Source: an uncultured Alphaproteobacteria bacterium (GTDB lineage: Bacteria > Pseudomonadota > Alphaproteobacteria > HIMB59 > GCA-002718135). Taken from it: 64,000 nt of DNA. The DNA lies in the NCBI GenBank assembly GCA_902614375.1, contig CACMKZ010000004.1, positions 64,380 through 128,379 on the forward strand. The letters run 5' to 3'. The notes under the pieces are model-generated. The model was not told the DNA's origin, searched no databases, and worked only from the letters and a program-made list of their open reading frames with translations. Shown in pieces: positions 39,618 through 48,899 of the stretch (position 1 is the stretch's first letter; every line of letters begins with the position of its first letter). A program made the position numbers and the translations under genes.

Positions 39618-40190
39618 TTGAGTAAAATTATTTTTTTTGGACCGCCAGGTGCGGGTAAAGGTACTCAAGCTAAAATTATTTCTGATTTTTTGAAAGTACC
39701 CCATTTATCAACTGGCGATATATTAAGAAAAAAATTATCTGATAAAGACGAATTAGCTAACGAGCTCAAAAACATCATGTCTTCTGGTAATTTAGTATCT
39801 GATGACATCTTGAATTCTATTGTATCTACTAGATTAAAAAGTGAGGAAAATAATGGCTTTATATTAGATGGTTATCCAAGAACTCTTGAACAATCTAATT
39901 TTCTTAATGATTTTTTATTAAATACATCAAATTCAATAGAATTTATTTTCAATATTCAAATAAATTTTGAAATATTAAAAAGTAGAATACTAAAGAGGTC
40001 TACAGAGGAAAATAGAGAAGATGATAATGTAGATGTTATAGAAACAAGATATAACGAGTATCTTAACTCTACAGAAAAAGTTACTAATTTTTATAGAGTT
40101 AATTATACCAATATCTTTCACGAAATAGATGGATCATTGCAAATTCAAGAAATAACTGAAAAAATTAAACAAATTCTAAAAAAATCATGA
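39618..40190 (+). CDS. adk: Adenylate kinase (short-lid form)
   Basis: The 190-residue enzyme interconverts AMP, ADP and ATP. It starts at TTG one base after the secY stop. The P loop GPPGAGKGTQ is at residues 8-17, and HLSTGDILR and DGYPRTLEQ bind AMP. The lid is short (RSTEENREDDN), which explains the length below the 214 residues of Escherichia coli Adk. No zinc-binding cysteines are present in the lid. Co-location with secY is conserved in many bacteria. Confidence 0.96.
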   Translation: MSKIIFFGPPGAGKGTQAKIISDFLKVPHLSTGDILRKKLSDKDELANELKNIMSSGNLVSDDILNSIVSTRLKSEENNGFILDGYPRTLEQSNFLNDFLLNTSNSIEFIFNIQINFEILKSRILKRSTEENREDDNVDVIETRYNEYLNSTEKVTNFYRVNYTNIFHEIDGSLQIQEITEKIKQILKKS

Positions 40191-40219
40191 AAAACAGCCA
40201 AAAATTCATATATCTATCC

Positions 40220-40249
40220 TTGACGACCTGTGCAATTATCATGTATTCA
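40220..40249 (+). promoter_or_regulatory. Candidate promoter of the alpha operon (rpsM-rpsK-rpoA-rplQ)
   Basis: TTGACG (40220-40225) and TATTCA (40244-40249) are 18 bases apart in the 87-base gap between adk and rpsM. A T-rich run follows at 40261-40267. The gap is one of the few in this block large enough for a separate promoter. The match is moderate only. Confidence 0.4.
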
Positions 40250-40277
40250 CCCTCATTCATTTTTTTTGGATTTGTAT

Positions 40278-40658
40278 ATGGCTAGAATTTCTGGAGTTAA
40301 TATTCCCACTAACAAAAAGGTAAACATAGCTCTTACCTATATTTTTGGAATTGGTAGAAAGATTGCAAAAGATATCTGTGATAATGCAGCAATAGATATT
40401 TCTAAGAGAGTTAGTGAGTTAAATGAAGATGAAATTAATAAAATTAGAGATTTAATTGATAAAGATTATTCAGTTGAAGGTGATTTAAGAAGAAAAATCT
40501 CTTTAGACATTAAAAGGTTAAATGATTTAGGTTGTTATAGGGGATTAAGACATCGTAAAAAATTACCAGTAAGGGGTCAAAGAACCCACACAAATGCAAG
40601 AACAAGAAAAGGAAAAGCAGTGGCAATTGCTGGTAAGAAAAAAGTAACTAAAGGATAA
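40278..40658 (+). CDS. rpsM: 30S ribosomal protein S13
   Basis: I start it at the ATG at 40278, giving 126 residues that begin [20 protein letters not shown], the normal S13 start. An in-frame ATG 48 bases upstream would fall in the promoter region. The C-terminal basic tail [20 protein letters not shown] is diagnostic. S13 contacts the large subunit and P-site tRNA. Confidence 0.97.
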   Translation: MARISGVNIPTNKKVNIALTYIFGIGRKIAKDICDNAAIDISKRVSELNEDEINKIRDLIDKDYSVEGDLRRKISLDIKRLNDLGCYRGLRHRKKLPVRGQRTHTNARTRKGKAVAIAGKKKVTKG

Positions 40659-40664
40659 AATAAT

Positions 40665-41045
40665 ATGTCTGACAAAAAAAAATCTAAATTAAAAAAGAAA
40701 ATGTCCTCTGGAATAGCACATATCATTTCATCATTTAACAATACTATCATTACTATTTCTGATGAAAAAGGAAACGCTTTAGCATGGTCATCAGCTGGCC
40801 ATAAAGGTTTTAAGGGATCTAGAAAATCGACTCCATACGCAGCACAAATCGCAGCCGAGGATGTAGGTAATAAAGCAAAAGAATATGGTTTAAAAAATCT
40901 TAGAGTTGAAGTATCTGGCCCGGGTTCCGGAAGGGAGTCAGCTCTTAGATCATTGCAATCAATTGGATATGTAATTACATCAATAAAAGATGTAACACCA
41001 ATACCTCATAATGGCTGCAGACCAAGAAAAAGAAGAAGAGTTTAA
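40665..41045 (+). CDS. rpsK: 30S ribosomal protein S11
   Basis: The 126-residue protein has [40 protein letters not shown], and the C-terminal [16 protein letters not shown]11 forms part of the 30S platform. It lies seven bases after rpsM. Confidence 0.98.
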   Translation: MSDKKKSKLKKKMSSGIAHIISSFNNTIITISDEKGNALAWSSAGHKGFKGSRKSTPYAAQIAAEDVGNKAKEYGLKNLRVEVSGPGSGRESALRSLQSIGYVITSIKDVTPIPHNGCRPRKRRRV

Positions 41046-41058
41046 AAAGGAGCATTAA

Positions 41059-42081
41059 GTGTTACAAAAAAACTGGAGTGAATTAATTAAGCCTACTAAA
41101 ATGGAGGTTAATGTAGAAGAAAGTAATGGTAAAATTGGAAAACTTACCGCAGAACCATTAGAGCGTGGTTTCGGTTTAACTTTAGGTAATTCCATAAGAA
41201 GAATTTTACTATCTTCTCTCCAAGGAGCGGCAATTACCTCCGTAAAAATAAAGGGTGTTGTTCATGAGTTCTCAACTATTCCTGGAGTAAAAGAAGATTT
41301 AACAGATATATTATTAAATCTTAAATCTATAGCAGTAAAAGTTCACTCTCCAGGTCTTAAAAAAATGTATATCAAATCATCTGGTTCAGGAGAATTGAGG
41401 GCAGGAAATTTTGAGACCGATTCAGAAACAGAAATTATGAATCCTGATCAACTTATAATGACTTTAGACTCAAACGCTGAAGTTGAGATTGAAGCAAATG
41501 TAGAAACTGGAAAGGGTTATGTTTCTGCAGAGGTTGCTGATGATGAAAATAAAATAATTGGTGAAATAAAATTAGACGCAATGTTTAGTCCTGTAGTTAG
41601 AGCCTCTTACAAAGTAGAGAATAGTAGAGTAGGACAGGTTACAGATTTTGATAAATTAATTTTTGAAGTTGAAACTAACGGAGCAATATCACCAGATGAT
41701 GCAATAGCTTTAGCAGCTAGAATTTTACAGGATCAGCTTCAACCTTTTATTAATTTTGATGAACCAGAGGTTTTACCAGATCAATCTCAAGCTGAAGCAC
41801 TTTCTTTCAACTCTAATTTGCTAAAAAAAGTAGAAGAATTAGAGCTCTCAGTCAGATCAGCAAATTGTTTAAAAAATGATAATATTATTTACATCGGAGA
41901 TCTTGTTCAAAAATCAGAATCTGAAATGTTAAGGACACCAAATTTTGGAAGAAAATCATTAAATGAGATTAAAGAGGTTCTTCAACAAATGGAGCTTAAC
42001 TTGGGTATGTCAGTTCCTGATTGGCCGCCTGAAAATATTGACGATTTAGCAAAAAAATATGAAGATCCATTTAACAAGTAA
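41059..42081 (+). CDS. rpoA: DNA-directed RNA polymerase alpha subunit
   Basis: The 340-residue protein starts at GTG behind an AAGGAG site. The N-terminal domain has [20 protein letters not shown] for dimerisation. The C-terminal domain (about residues 250-325) has [16 protein letters not shown] and [16 protein letters not shown], which bind UP elements and activators. It is in the normal alpha operon order. Confidence 0.98.
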   Translation: MLQKNWSELIKPTKMEVNVEESNGKIGKLTAEPLERGFGLTLGNSIRRILLSSLQGAAITSVKIKGVVHEFSTIPGVKEDLTDILLNLKSIAVKVHSPGLKKMYIKSSGSGELRAGNFETDSETEIMNPDQLIMTLDSNAEVEIEANVETGKGYVSAEVADDENKIIGEIKLDAMFSPVVRASYKVENSRVGQVTDFDKLIFEVETNGAISPDDAIALAARILQDQLQPFINFDEPEVLPDQSQAEALSFNSNLLKKVEELELSVRSANCLKNDNIIYIGDLVQKSESEMLRTPNFGRKSLNEIKEVLQQMELNLGMSVPDWPPENIDDLAKKYEDPFNK

Positions 42082-42085
42082 CTAA

Positions 42086-42523
42086 ATGAAACATAATATT
42101 AAAAATAAAAAACTAAACAAAAATAGCCCCCATAGGCAAGCTATGTTCATGAACTTGTCAAATGCTCTTATAAAGCATGAGCAAATTACTACTACTCTTT
42201 CAAAGGCAAAAGAGCTTAGAAGATTTGTAGAAAAAATTGTAACTCTTGGAAAAAAGGGTGATTTACTATCAAGAAGGAAAGCTATTGCTATATTACAAGA
42301 TAAAGTGATGTCTAAAAAAGTATTCGATGTTCTCGCCGACAGATATAAAAATAGAAGTGGAGGATACACTCGCATTATAAAACTTGGAAATAGATTTGGT
42401 GACAATGCACCTACTGCAGTTATAGAATTTGTTGATAGGGATGAAAATGCAAAAGGACTCGATAGCGGTCCGCTCATTGAAAAAAAATCTACAGAAGAAG
42501 TAGATCAGCAACCTCAAATTTAG
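42086..42523 (+). CDS. rplQ: 50S ribosomal protein L17
   Basis: The 145-residue protein has [40 protein letters not shown] and [20 protein letters not shown], as in L17. A charged C-terminal tail of about 25 residues (ending [11 protein letters not shown]) extends beyond the core, which is common in alphaproteobacteria. It closes the ribosomal block; crcB follows after six bases. Confidence 0.97.
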   Translation: MKHNIKNKKLNKNSPHRQAMFMNLSNALIKHEQITTTLSKAKELRRFVEKIVTLGKKGDLLSRRKAIAILQDKVMSKKVFDVLADRYKNRSGGYTRIIKLGNRFGDNAPTAVIEFVDRDENAKGLDSGPLIEKKSTEEVDQQPQI

Positions 42524-42529
42524 AAGCTA

Positions 42530-42895
42530 TTGTTTAATATTATTCTTGTAGCTACAGGTGGAGCAATCGGAGCTGTATTAAGACTTATCTTAACTAATTT
42601 AAGCAAATATTTTTTTGCAACAAATGTTTATGGAACACTTTCAGTAAATATTTTGGGATCATTTTTAATTGGATATCTTATTACTTCTAATATCTTAAGA
42701 AATTTTTCTGAAGACTTTATTAAATTTTTTTTAATTGTTGGATTACTTGGATCTTTTACAACTTTCTCTACTTTTTCTTATGAAGTACTCAGTTTAATTA
42801 TGGAAAAAAAAATCTTTGTGTCTCTTACTTATATTTTCTTTTCAATATCGGTTTGTATTTTATCTGCTTATTTAGGAATAATAATAAATAAGTAA
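42530..42895 (+). CDS. crcB: Fluoride ion channel CrcB (Fluc)
   Basis: The 121-residue protein has four transmembrane helices and the Fluc motifs GGAIGAVLR (residues 9-17), NILGSFLIG and GSFTTFSTFSYE, which line the fluoride pore of the antiparallel dimer. It exports fluoride. The start is TTG, six bases past the rplQ stop, and the next gene begins within four bases of its end, so it is cotranscribed with its neighbours. Confidence 0.93.
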   Translation: MFNIILVATGGAIGAVLRLILTNLSKYFFATNVYGTLSVNILGSFLIGYLITSNILRNFSEDFIKFFLIVGLLGSFTTFSTFSYEVLSLIMEKKIFVSLTYIFFSISVCILSAYLGIIINK

Positions 42896-42899
42896 CAAA

Positions 42900-43814
42900 T
42901 TGATAAAAAATATAAAAATAAAAGAAAATTATGAAGTAAGATTAGATAAGTATTTGAAAAATTTGTATACCTCTCTTACTCAAAGTTTTATTGAAAAAAA
43001 TATAAGAAAAAAAAATATATTAATTAATAATAGTCGCACTTCTTCAAATTACCTTATTAAATATAATGATACTTTAAATATTTTAAACTTTCATGATCAA
43101 TTATATAAAAATAGAATAATTATTAAAAAAAACATAAAAATTTCAAAAAAAGATTTAATAAAGTTTAATAAGTCAATAATATTTCAAAATAATAATTTTC
43201 TTGTTTTAAACAAATGGGATGGGATTGCTACTCAAGGCGGGAGTAAAATTAATCTATCTATTGATCATATAATTAAAAATATTAATTCAAAATATAGACT
43301 CGTACATAGACTTGATAAAGAAACCACAGGTTTACTACTAATTGCAAAAAATTTAAAATACGCAAAGTATTTTTCATTACTCTTTAAACAGAAAAAAATT
43401 AAAAAGTTTTATCTAGCTTTATGCGAAGGAGTCCCAAAAAATAAAACATCACAAGTAAATTTGAGTATAAAAAATAAAAAATTCAAAACTGAAAATAGTA
43501 TAACTAATTATAAACTACTCAACACAAAAACTGGGATATCACAGTTATTGTATAACCCTAAAACTGGCAAAACACACCAATTAAGAATTGTTTCGAAAAA
43601 TCTAGGTTGTCCAATTATAGGTGATAAAAAATATAATAGTTTATCTAAGTTAAGAAAGGAAAAATTAATGCTACATGCTTATAGTTTAAAATTTTCAATT
43701 AATAATAAAATACTGGAGTATGTAGCAGATCTACCCGATCATTTTATAACTTTTATTAAAAAAAATAATTTAACTTTAATTAAAAATTTCCAAACTCACT
43801 TAGATTCTTTTTAA
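42900..43814 (+). CDS. rluC: 23S rRNA pseudouridine synthase, RluC/RluD family
   Basis: The 304-residue protein has an N-terminal S4 RNA-binding domain (about residues 12-60) and the catalytic motif YRLVHRLDKETTGLLLIAKN, with the essential aspartate in HRLD. Later motifs GKTHQLRI and HAYSLKF agree with the family. RluC normally modifies U955, U2504 and U2580; assignment to RluC rather than RluD rests on general resemblance. The start is TTG. Its 3' end overlaps the convergent lipB by 15 bases. Confidence 0.85.
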   Translation: MIKNIKIKENYEVRLDKYLKNLYTSLTQSFIEKNIRKKNILINNSRTSSNYLIKYNDTLNILNFHDQLYKNRIIIKKNIKISKKDLIKFNKSIIFQNNNFLVLNKWDGIATQGGSKINLSIDHIIKNINSKYRLVHRLDKETTGLLLIAKNLKYAKYFSLLFKQKKIKKFYLALCEGVPKNKTSQVNLSIKNKKFKTENSITNYKLLNTKTGISQLLYNPKTGKTHQLRIVSKNLGCPIIGDKKYNSLSKLRKEKLMLHAYSLKFSINNKILEYVADLPDHFITFIKKNNLTLIKNFQTHLDSF

Positions 43815-44447
43815 TTTATCTATAAATATATTTTTAAAACTTTCATCAAACTCACTTTGATCTAATTTAATACCTAATTCTTCCATAGAAGTATTTTCAT
43901 ATTCTTTTAAACCACATGAGTGAATATAATCATAATATCTCAGATCAGGATTAATATTAAAACTCATACCATGATAAGTAATCCATTTTTTTACTCTAAG
44001 ACCAATAGCGCCAATTTTTTTTTCTTTATCAAAAGTTATTTTATTACTTTTAATTACCCAAATACCCACTCTATCTTTGAATGATCTAGCTTCAATATTG
44101 TAATTTTTTAAAAAGGTGATTAATGAATCTTCAATTATAGATATGAATTTTCGTATATCTTTTTTTTTATTATTTAAATTTAACATAAAATAAACAATTC
44201 TTTGACCTGGACCATGATACGTTGTTTTGCCTCCCCGATTTGTTTTAATTACATCAATAATACCAGAGTTTAATACCTCATCATTTTTAGCACTAGTTCC
44301 TTGAGTAAAAACATGATTATGATTTAAAAACCATAATAATTCTTTTGACAGATTGTTATGTATTTTTTCTACTTTTGACTCCATAAACACGACTGCCTGA
44401 TCGTAATTTATTTCATTCATAGATATTTTAACTTCAATCTCTTTCAT
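43800..44447 (-). CDS. lipB: Octanoyltransferase LipB
   Basis: LipB moves octanoyl groups from acyl carrier protein to lipoyl domains, the first step in lipoate synthesis. The 215-residue protein has NRGGKTTYHGPGQRIVYFML, a GAIGLRVKKWITYHG segment with the catalytic lysine, and YIHSCGLKEY with the catalytic cysteine. The length is standard. It is convergent with rluC, sharing 15 bases, and divergent from tRNA-Leu across 60 bases. Confidence 0.94.
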   Translation of the reverse strand: MKEIEVKISMNEINYDQAVVFMESKVEKIHNNLSKELLWFLNHNHVFTQGTSAKNDEVLNSGIIDVIKTNRGGKTTYHGPGQRIVYFMLNLNNKKKDIRKFISIIEDSLITFLKNYNIEARSFKDRVGIWVIKSNKITFDKEKKIGAIGLRVKKWITYHGMSFNINPDLRYYDYIHSCGLKEYENTSMEELGIKLDQSEFDESFKNIFIDKLKRI

Positions 44448-44507
44448 GTTGTCTATTTTACTTTATTGCTAGTTAATATTCTATCTGATATTTAATCTAC
44501 TATATAG

Positions 44508-44594
44508 GCGGCTGTGGCGGAATTGGTATACGCGCAGCGTTGAGGTCGCTGTGGGATTTATCCTGTGGAAGTTCAAGTCTTCTCAGCCGCACCA
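44508..44594 (+). tRNA. tRNA-Leu (anticodon GAG)
   Basis: An 87-base class II tRNA. Acceptor GCGGCTG (44508-44514) pairs with CAGCCGC (44584-44590), followed by A and an encoded CCA. The loop TTGAGGT gives anticodon GAG at 44542-44544, and the long variable arm TGTGGGATTTATCCTGTGG supports leucine identity. The mgtE start codon lies only six bases past the CCA. Confidence 0.95.
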
Positions 44595-44600
44595 ATTTAT

Positions 44601-45968
44601 ATGGAAGAAATTATTATTAAGAAAGATCAGGATTTTTCAACTAAATCCGTTGAATTAGTAACTGAATATTTAGAAAATTATAAATATGATAACGTTTTAT
44701 CTTATTTAAAAGATATTCATAATGCAGATATTGCAGATATTCTTCAAAATTTAGACCCAGTTTTAAGATTAAGCCTATTGAATATAATTGATAAAAATTT
44801 TGATCCTGAAATTTTAACTTATTTAAATGATAGTGTTAGAGAGGAAATAATAGAAACTTTGGATATAAAACAATTAGCTAATAATGCTAAAAGTTTAGAT
44901 ATTGATGATGCTGTCGACTTAGCCGAAGATTTAGAAGAAAAAGATCAGAGTGTATTCTTAGAGAATTTAGATAAAGAAGAACGAACTTTGGTTGAAGAAG
45001 GATTAAATTATCCTCAAGACTCAGCTGGAAGATTAATGCAAAGACAATTTGTTGCAGTCATTCAATCATGGAATGTTGGTCAAGCAATTGATTATTTACG
45101 AAACAATAAAGACAATCTACCTGAAGATTTTTATGATATTTATTTAATAAATAATAATAAAGAAGTAAAAGGTGTAGTCCCATTGGGAAGATTAATGGGT
45201 TCAAAAAGAGAAATAGAATTAAATTCAATAACAAATAAAGATTTAAGATTAATAGATGTAAATACAGATCAAGAGGATGTAGCTTTATTATTTAATAAAT
45301 ATGGATTAGTCAGTGCCCCAGTGATTAATAATCAAAAAAAAATTATTGGATCAATTACAGTTGATGATGTTGTAGAGGTTATAGAAGAAGAGAGAGAGGA
45401 AGATATTTTAAAGCTTGGAGGTGTAGATCATACAGATTTGTATGAGTCAGTTATTACTACAACAAAATCTAGAATTTCATGGTTAATTATAAATTTAATG
45501 ACAGCTGTAGTCGCTTCTATAGTCATAGGTCTATTTGAAGTTGCCATAGAAAAAGTAGTAGCCTTAGCTATTTTAATGCCTATCGTAGCTTCAATGGGTG
45601 CCAATGCCGGCACTCAAACTTTAACAGTTGCAGTGAGAGCTATTGCTGTGAAAGAATTAACAGCTAGCAATGCTCTAAAAATTATAACTAAAGAGACTCT
45701 TATTGGTGGTATAAATGGCATTATATTCGCTATTATAATATCTTTAATTTCTATTTATTGGTTTGATAATCTGCTTTTGGGTTTAATAATAGGTCTTGCC
45801 ATGATATTAAATTTAATTATTGCTGGTTTTTCAGGAATTGTAATTCCACTAATTTTAGATAAGTTGAAAATTGATCCTGCTTTAGCATCTGCTGTAATTT
45901 TGACTACAATAACAGATGTTTTTGGTTTTCTATCTTTTCTAGGATTAGCAACTTTATTTTTAATATAA
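44601..45968 (+). CDS. mgtE: Magnesium transporter MgtE
   Basis: I start it at the ATG at 44601 (MEEIIIKKDQDFSTKS), 455 residues; an earlier in-frame ATG lies inside tRNA-Leu and is rejected. The protein has the MgtE N domain (about residues 25-125, including DIADILQNLDP), two CBS domains (about 130-255) and five transmembrane helices (about 280-455) with MPIVASMGANAGTQTLTVAV near the pore. It is a magnesium-gated channel of the inner membrane. The six-base spacer to the tRNA leaves no room for a ribosome site. Confidence 0.94.
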   Translation: MEEIIIKKDQDFSTKSVELVTEYLENYKYDNVLSYLKDIHNADIADILQNLDPVLRLSLLNIIDKNFDPEILTYLNDSVREEIIETLDIKQLANNAKSLDIDDAVDLAEDLEEKDQSVFLENLDKEERTLVEEGLNYPQDSAGRLMQRQFVAVIQSWNVGQAIDYLRNNKDNLPEDFYDIYLINNNKEVKGVVPLGRLMGSKREIELNSITNKDLRLIDVNTDQEDVALLFNKYGLVSAPVINNQKKIIGSITVDDVVEVIEEEREEDILKLGGVDHTDLYESVITTTKSRISWLIINLMTAVVASIVIGLFEVAIEKVVALAILMPIVASMGANAGTQTLTVAVRAIAVKELTASNALKIITKETLIGGINGIIFAIIISLISIYWFDNLLLGLIIGLAMILNLIIAGFSGIVIPLILDKLKIDPALASAVILTTITDVFGFLSFLGLATLFLI

Positions 45969-45991
45969 TCTGGCCTATTTAAGTTAAATCA

Positions 45992-47332
45992 ATGCTAAAA
46001 AAAAATGATCTAATAGATTACTTTTATAAAGGAATTAAAGACAAGAATGACTTACGCATAGGAGTAGAACACGAGAAATTTGTTTTAAATAAAAACAATT
46101 TACACCAATTATCTTATGAAGAGTCAAACGGCATAAAAGATATTCTTTTAAAATTTGTAAATAAGGGATGGAAACCAAAGTATGATGATAAAAATACTGT
46201 AATAATTGCTCTAGAAAGATTTGGTGAAAGTATAACTTTAGAACCAGGCGGTCAGATTGAATTATCTGGAGCTCAATTAAAAAATATTCATCAAACCTGC
46301 ACAGAAACGAATAGGCATTTAAAAGAATTAAAAGAAATTGGTGAAGAATTTAATTTTATATTACTGGGCTTAGGCGTGGAACCTAGTTTATCCCTTGATG
46401 AATTGCCTTGGATGCCAAAACAAAGATACTCCATAATGAAAAAATATATGCCTAAAGTCGGTACTCTGGGACATCATATGATGAAACGTACTTGCACAAA
46501 CCAAGTAAATTTGGATTATCATTCTGAAGAAGATATGATTGCTAAGTATAGATTAATGTTAAATCTTGAAGGAATTGCAACTGCAATATTTGCTAACTCA
46601 CCATTTGATCAAAAAAAAGTCTCTAAATATAAGAGTTTAAGATCTCATTTTTGGCATCACACAGATAAAAATAGAACAGGTTTATTACCATTTGTTTTTG
46701 ATAAAGATTTTAATTTTGAAAAATATGCTGAATATGCTCTTGATGTGCCAATGTATTTTGTAATTAGAAATCACAAATATATAGATATGACCGATTATAC
46801 TTTTAGAGATTTTATGAATAACAACATCTCTAAAGATTTGCACTTTGAAACCACTATTGAAGATTGGATAAACCATTTATCAACTTTATTTCCTCAAGTA
46901 AGATTAAAGCAATTCTTAGAAATTCGTTCCATGGATGCATGTTCATGGGATTTAATATGTTCCCAACCTGCTTTTTGGATTGGTATTTTATATAATGATG
47001 AATCTATTGATAAAACAAATGAAATAGTTGAGGGCTGGACTCAAAAAGATAGAAATTTGATTAATAGTTTAGTGCCAAAAGAAGGTCTGCAAACCAAATT
47101 CAAAAATGGCATTTTGTTAGATATTGCACAAAAATTATTTGAAATTTCAAAATCAGGTTTAGAAAAAAGAAATATTCTAGTCAAAAATGAAAAATATAAT
47201 GAAACATTTTATCTTAAAGATTTAGAACAAAATCTATCAAATGGCCATTCACCGGCTGATTTATTAATTAGCAAATATAATGGTGAATGGAAAAAAAATA
47301 TTAATAAAATATATGAGGAAGAAATATTCTAA
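45992..47332 (+). CDS. gshA: Glutamate-cysteine ligase, plant/alphaproteobacterial type
   Basis: The 446-residue enzyme makes gamma-glutamylcysteine from glutamate, cysteine and ATP. It has GVEHEKFVL (active-site glutamates), ESITLEPGGQIELSGA, MKKYMPKVGTLGHHMMKRTC and TNQVNLDYHSEEDM, typical of the GCS2 plant-like group found in alphaproteobacteria rather than the enterobacterial GshA. The stop overlaps the gshB start by one base, so both steps of glutathione synthesis are coupled. Confidence 0.93.
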   Translation: MLKKNDLIDYFYKGIKDKNDLRIGVEHEKFVLNKNNLHQLSYEESNGIKDILLKFVNKGWKPKYDDKNTVIIALERFGESITLEPGGQIELSGAQLKNIHQTCTETNRHLKELKEIGEEFNFILLGLGVEPSLSLDELPWMPKQRYSIMKKYMPKVGTLGHHMMKRTCTNQVNLDYHSEEDMIAKYRLMLNLEGIATAIFANSPFDQKKVSKYKSLRSHFWHHTDKNRTGLLPFVFDKDFNFEKYAEYALDVPMYFVIRNHKYIDMTDYTFRDFMNNNISKDLHFETTIEDWINHLSTLFPQVRLKQFLEIRSMDACSWDLICSQPAFWIGILYNDESIDKTNEIVEGWTQKDRNLINSLVPKEGLQTKFKNGILLDIAQKLFEISKSGLEKRNILVKNEKYNETFYLKDLEQNLSNGHSPADLLISKYNGEWKKNINKIYEEEIF

Positions 47333-48270
47333 TGAAAAAAAATATAGCAATTCAAATGGATGATATTGAAAAAATTGATTATGAATTCGATACATCTTTT
47401 TTAATAGGTTATGAGGCGCAAGAAAGAGATTATGATATTTTTTATTACAATCCAAAAGATTTATTCATAAAAGAGAATACTATTCAAGCATCTGGATATT
47501 ATTTAGAGTTATTGCTAGATGAAAAAAATTATTTCAATTTTAAATCTAATAAAATAATTGCCAAATTAGAAGATTTTCAATTTATCTTTTTAAGACAAGA
47601 TCCTCCTTTTGATATGAATTATATCACATCGACTTATATTTTGGATTTACTTCCATCTTCAACAATTGTTGTAAATGATCCAACAGCAGTTAGAAATTCT
47701 ACTGAAAAATTATTTACATTTAATTTTAAAGAATTTATGCCACCTACATTAGTAACAAAAGATTTAAAAATTATTGAAGAATTTTTAGATAAAGAAGAAG
47801 ATATCATAACCAAACCTCTTTATGGTAATGGAGGGGATGGGATACATAGATTTGATAAAAGTAATTTCAATTCTAAAATATTAGAGGAATATCTACACTT
47901 GCCTATAATGGTCCAAAAATTTATCAATGAGATAGAGCACGGAGACAGGAGGATCGTTTTTTTTGATGGTGAATATTTTGGTTCAGTTGCTAGAATACCC
48001 CAAGAAGGTAATTTAAAGGCAAATTTTCATGCAGGTGGTAAAGCAAGCAAAACAGATCTCGTTTATAGAGATGAAGAAATCGTTGAAACTTTGGGGCCAA
48101 AATTAAAAGAACATAATCTTTTTTTTGTTGGAATTGATATAATTGGAAATTATCTGACTGAAATCAATGTAACTTCACCTACTGGATTGAAACAAATTAA
48201 TGCATTAAATAATGTTAAATTAGAAAAAGATTTTTGGGATAAGCTTGAAGCTAAATATAAAATAGTCTAA
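47332..48270 (+). CDS. gshB: Glutathione synthetase
   Basis: The 312-residue ATP-grasp enzyme adds glycine to gamma-glutamylcysteine. It has NIAIQMDDIEKIDYEFDTSF at the N terminus, FLRQDPPFDMNYI, KPLYGNGGDGIHR for ATP and NVTSPTGLKQI at the end, all GshB hallmarks. The length matches the family. It is translated from a TAATG junction with gshA. Confidence 0.95.
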   Translation: MKKNIAIQMDDIEKIDYEFDTSFLIGYEAQERDYDIFYYNPKDLFIKENTIQASGYYLELLLDEKNYFNFKSNKIIAKLEDFQFIFLRQDPPFDMNYITSTYILDLLPSSTIVVNDPTAVRNSTEKLFTFNFKEFMPPTLVTKDLKIIEEFLDKEEDIITKPLYGNGGDGIHRFDKSNFNSKILEEYLHLPIMVQKFINEIEHGDRRIVFFDGEYFGSVARIPQEGNLKANFHAGGKASKTDLVYRDEEIVETLGPKLKEHNLFFVGIDIIGNYLTEINVTSPTGLKQINALNNVKLEKDFWDKLEAKYKIV

Positions 48271-48279
48271 ACACAAACT

Positions 48280-48894
48280 ATGAATAATACTTTACTAATT
48301 GATGCATTATTGGCTAATTTAAAAACTCAAAAACTTATTAGAAACATCTTTATAATTATTATTGGCAGCTTACTTTTAGCAATATCTGCCAGATTTCAAA
48401 TTAATATACCACCTGTTCCAATAACAATGCAGACATTAGTAGTATTGGTTTTTGCTCTTACGGTTGGCTGGAAATTATCTGTTGTGACTTTCTCATTTTA
48501 TTTATTTCAAGGTTTTGTAGGTCTACCTGTATTTGCATCACCGCCATTTGGAGGACCAGCTTATTTTATTGGACCAACTGCTGGTTATTTAATGGGTATG
48601 CTGTTATCAAGTTACTTTGTTGGTTTCATGGCAGAAAAAAATTATGATAAAAATTATTTTAAAACACTTTTAATACTATTCTTAGGCAGTGTTATTATTT
48701 TTATCCCTGGATTACTTTGGCTTGGTTTTTGGTATAATACATTGTGGGCAGATGCAGCTACAGTCGATGTTTATCAAAGTTATTCTAAAGCTATTAATAA
48801 TGGTTTACTTTTATATAAGTTCACTGAGCCAGTAAAAATTGCCCTAGCTGCAACAATTACACCTTTAATTTGGCAGTTTATAAAAAATAAATAA
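48280..48894 (+). CDS. bioY: Biotin transporter BioY
   Basis: The 204-residue protein has about six transmembrane helices and BioY motifs: RFQINIPPVPITMQTLVVLV (about residues 38-57), LFQGFVGLPVFA and GGPAYFIGPTAGYLMGM. BioY is the substrate-binding S component of energy-coupling-factor transporters and can take up biotin alone in some bacteria. No BioM or BioN gene is adjacent. The organism may be a biotin auxotroph (inference). Confidence 0.93.
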   Translation: MNNTLLIDALLANLKTQKLIRNIFIIIIGSLLLAISARFQINIPPVPITMQTLVVLVFALTVGWKLSVVTFSFYLFQGFVGLPVFASPPFGGPAYFIGPTAGYLMGMLLSSYFVGFMAEKNYDKNYFKTLLILFLGSVIIFIPGLLWLGFWYNTLWADAATVDVYQSYSKAINNGLLLYKFTEPVKIALAATITPLIWQFIKNK

Positions 48895-48899
48895 AGTTA

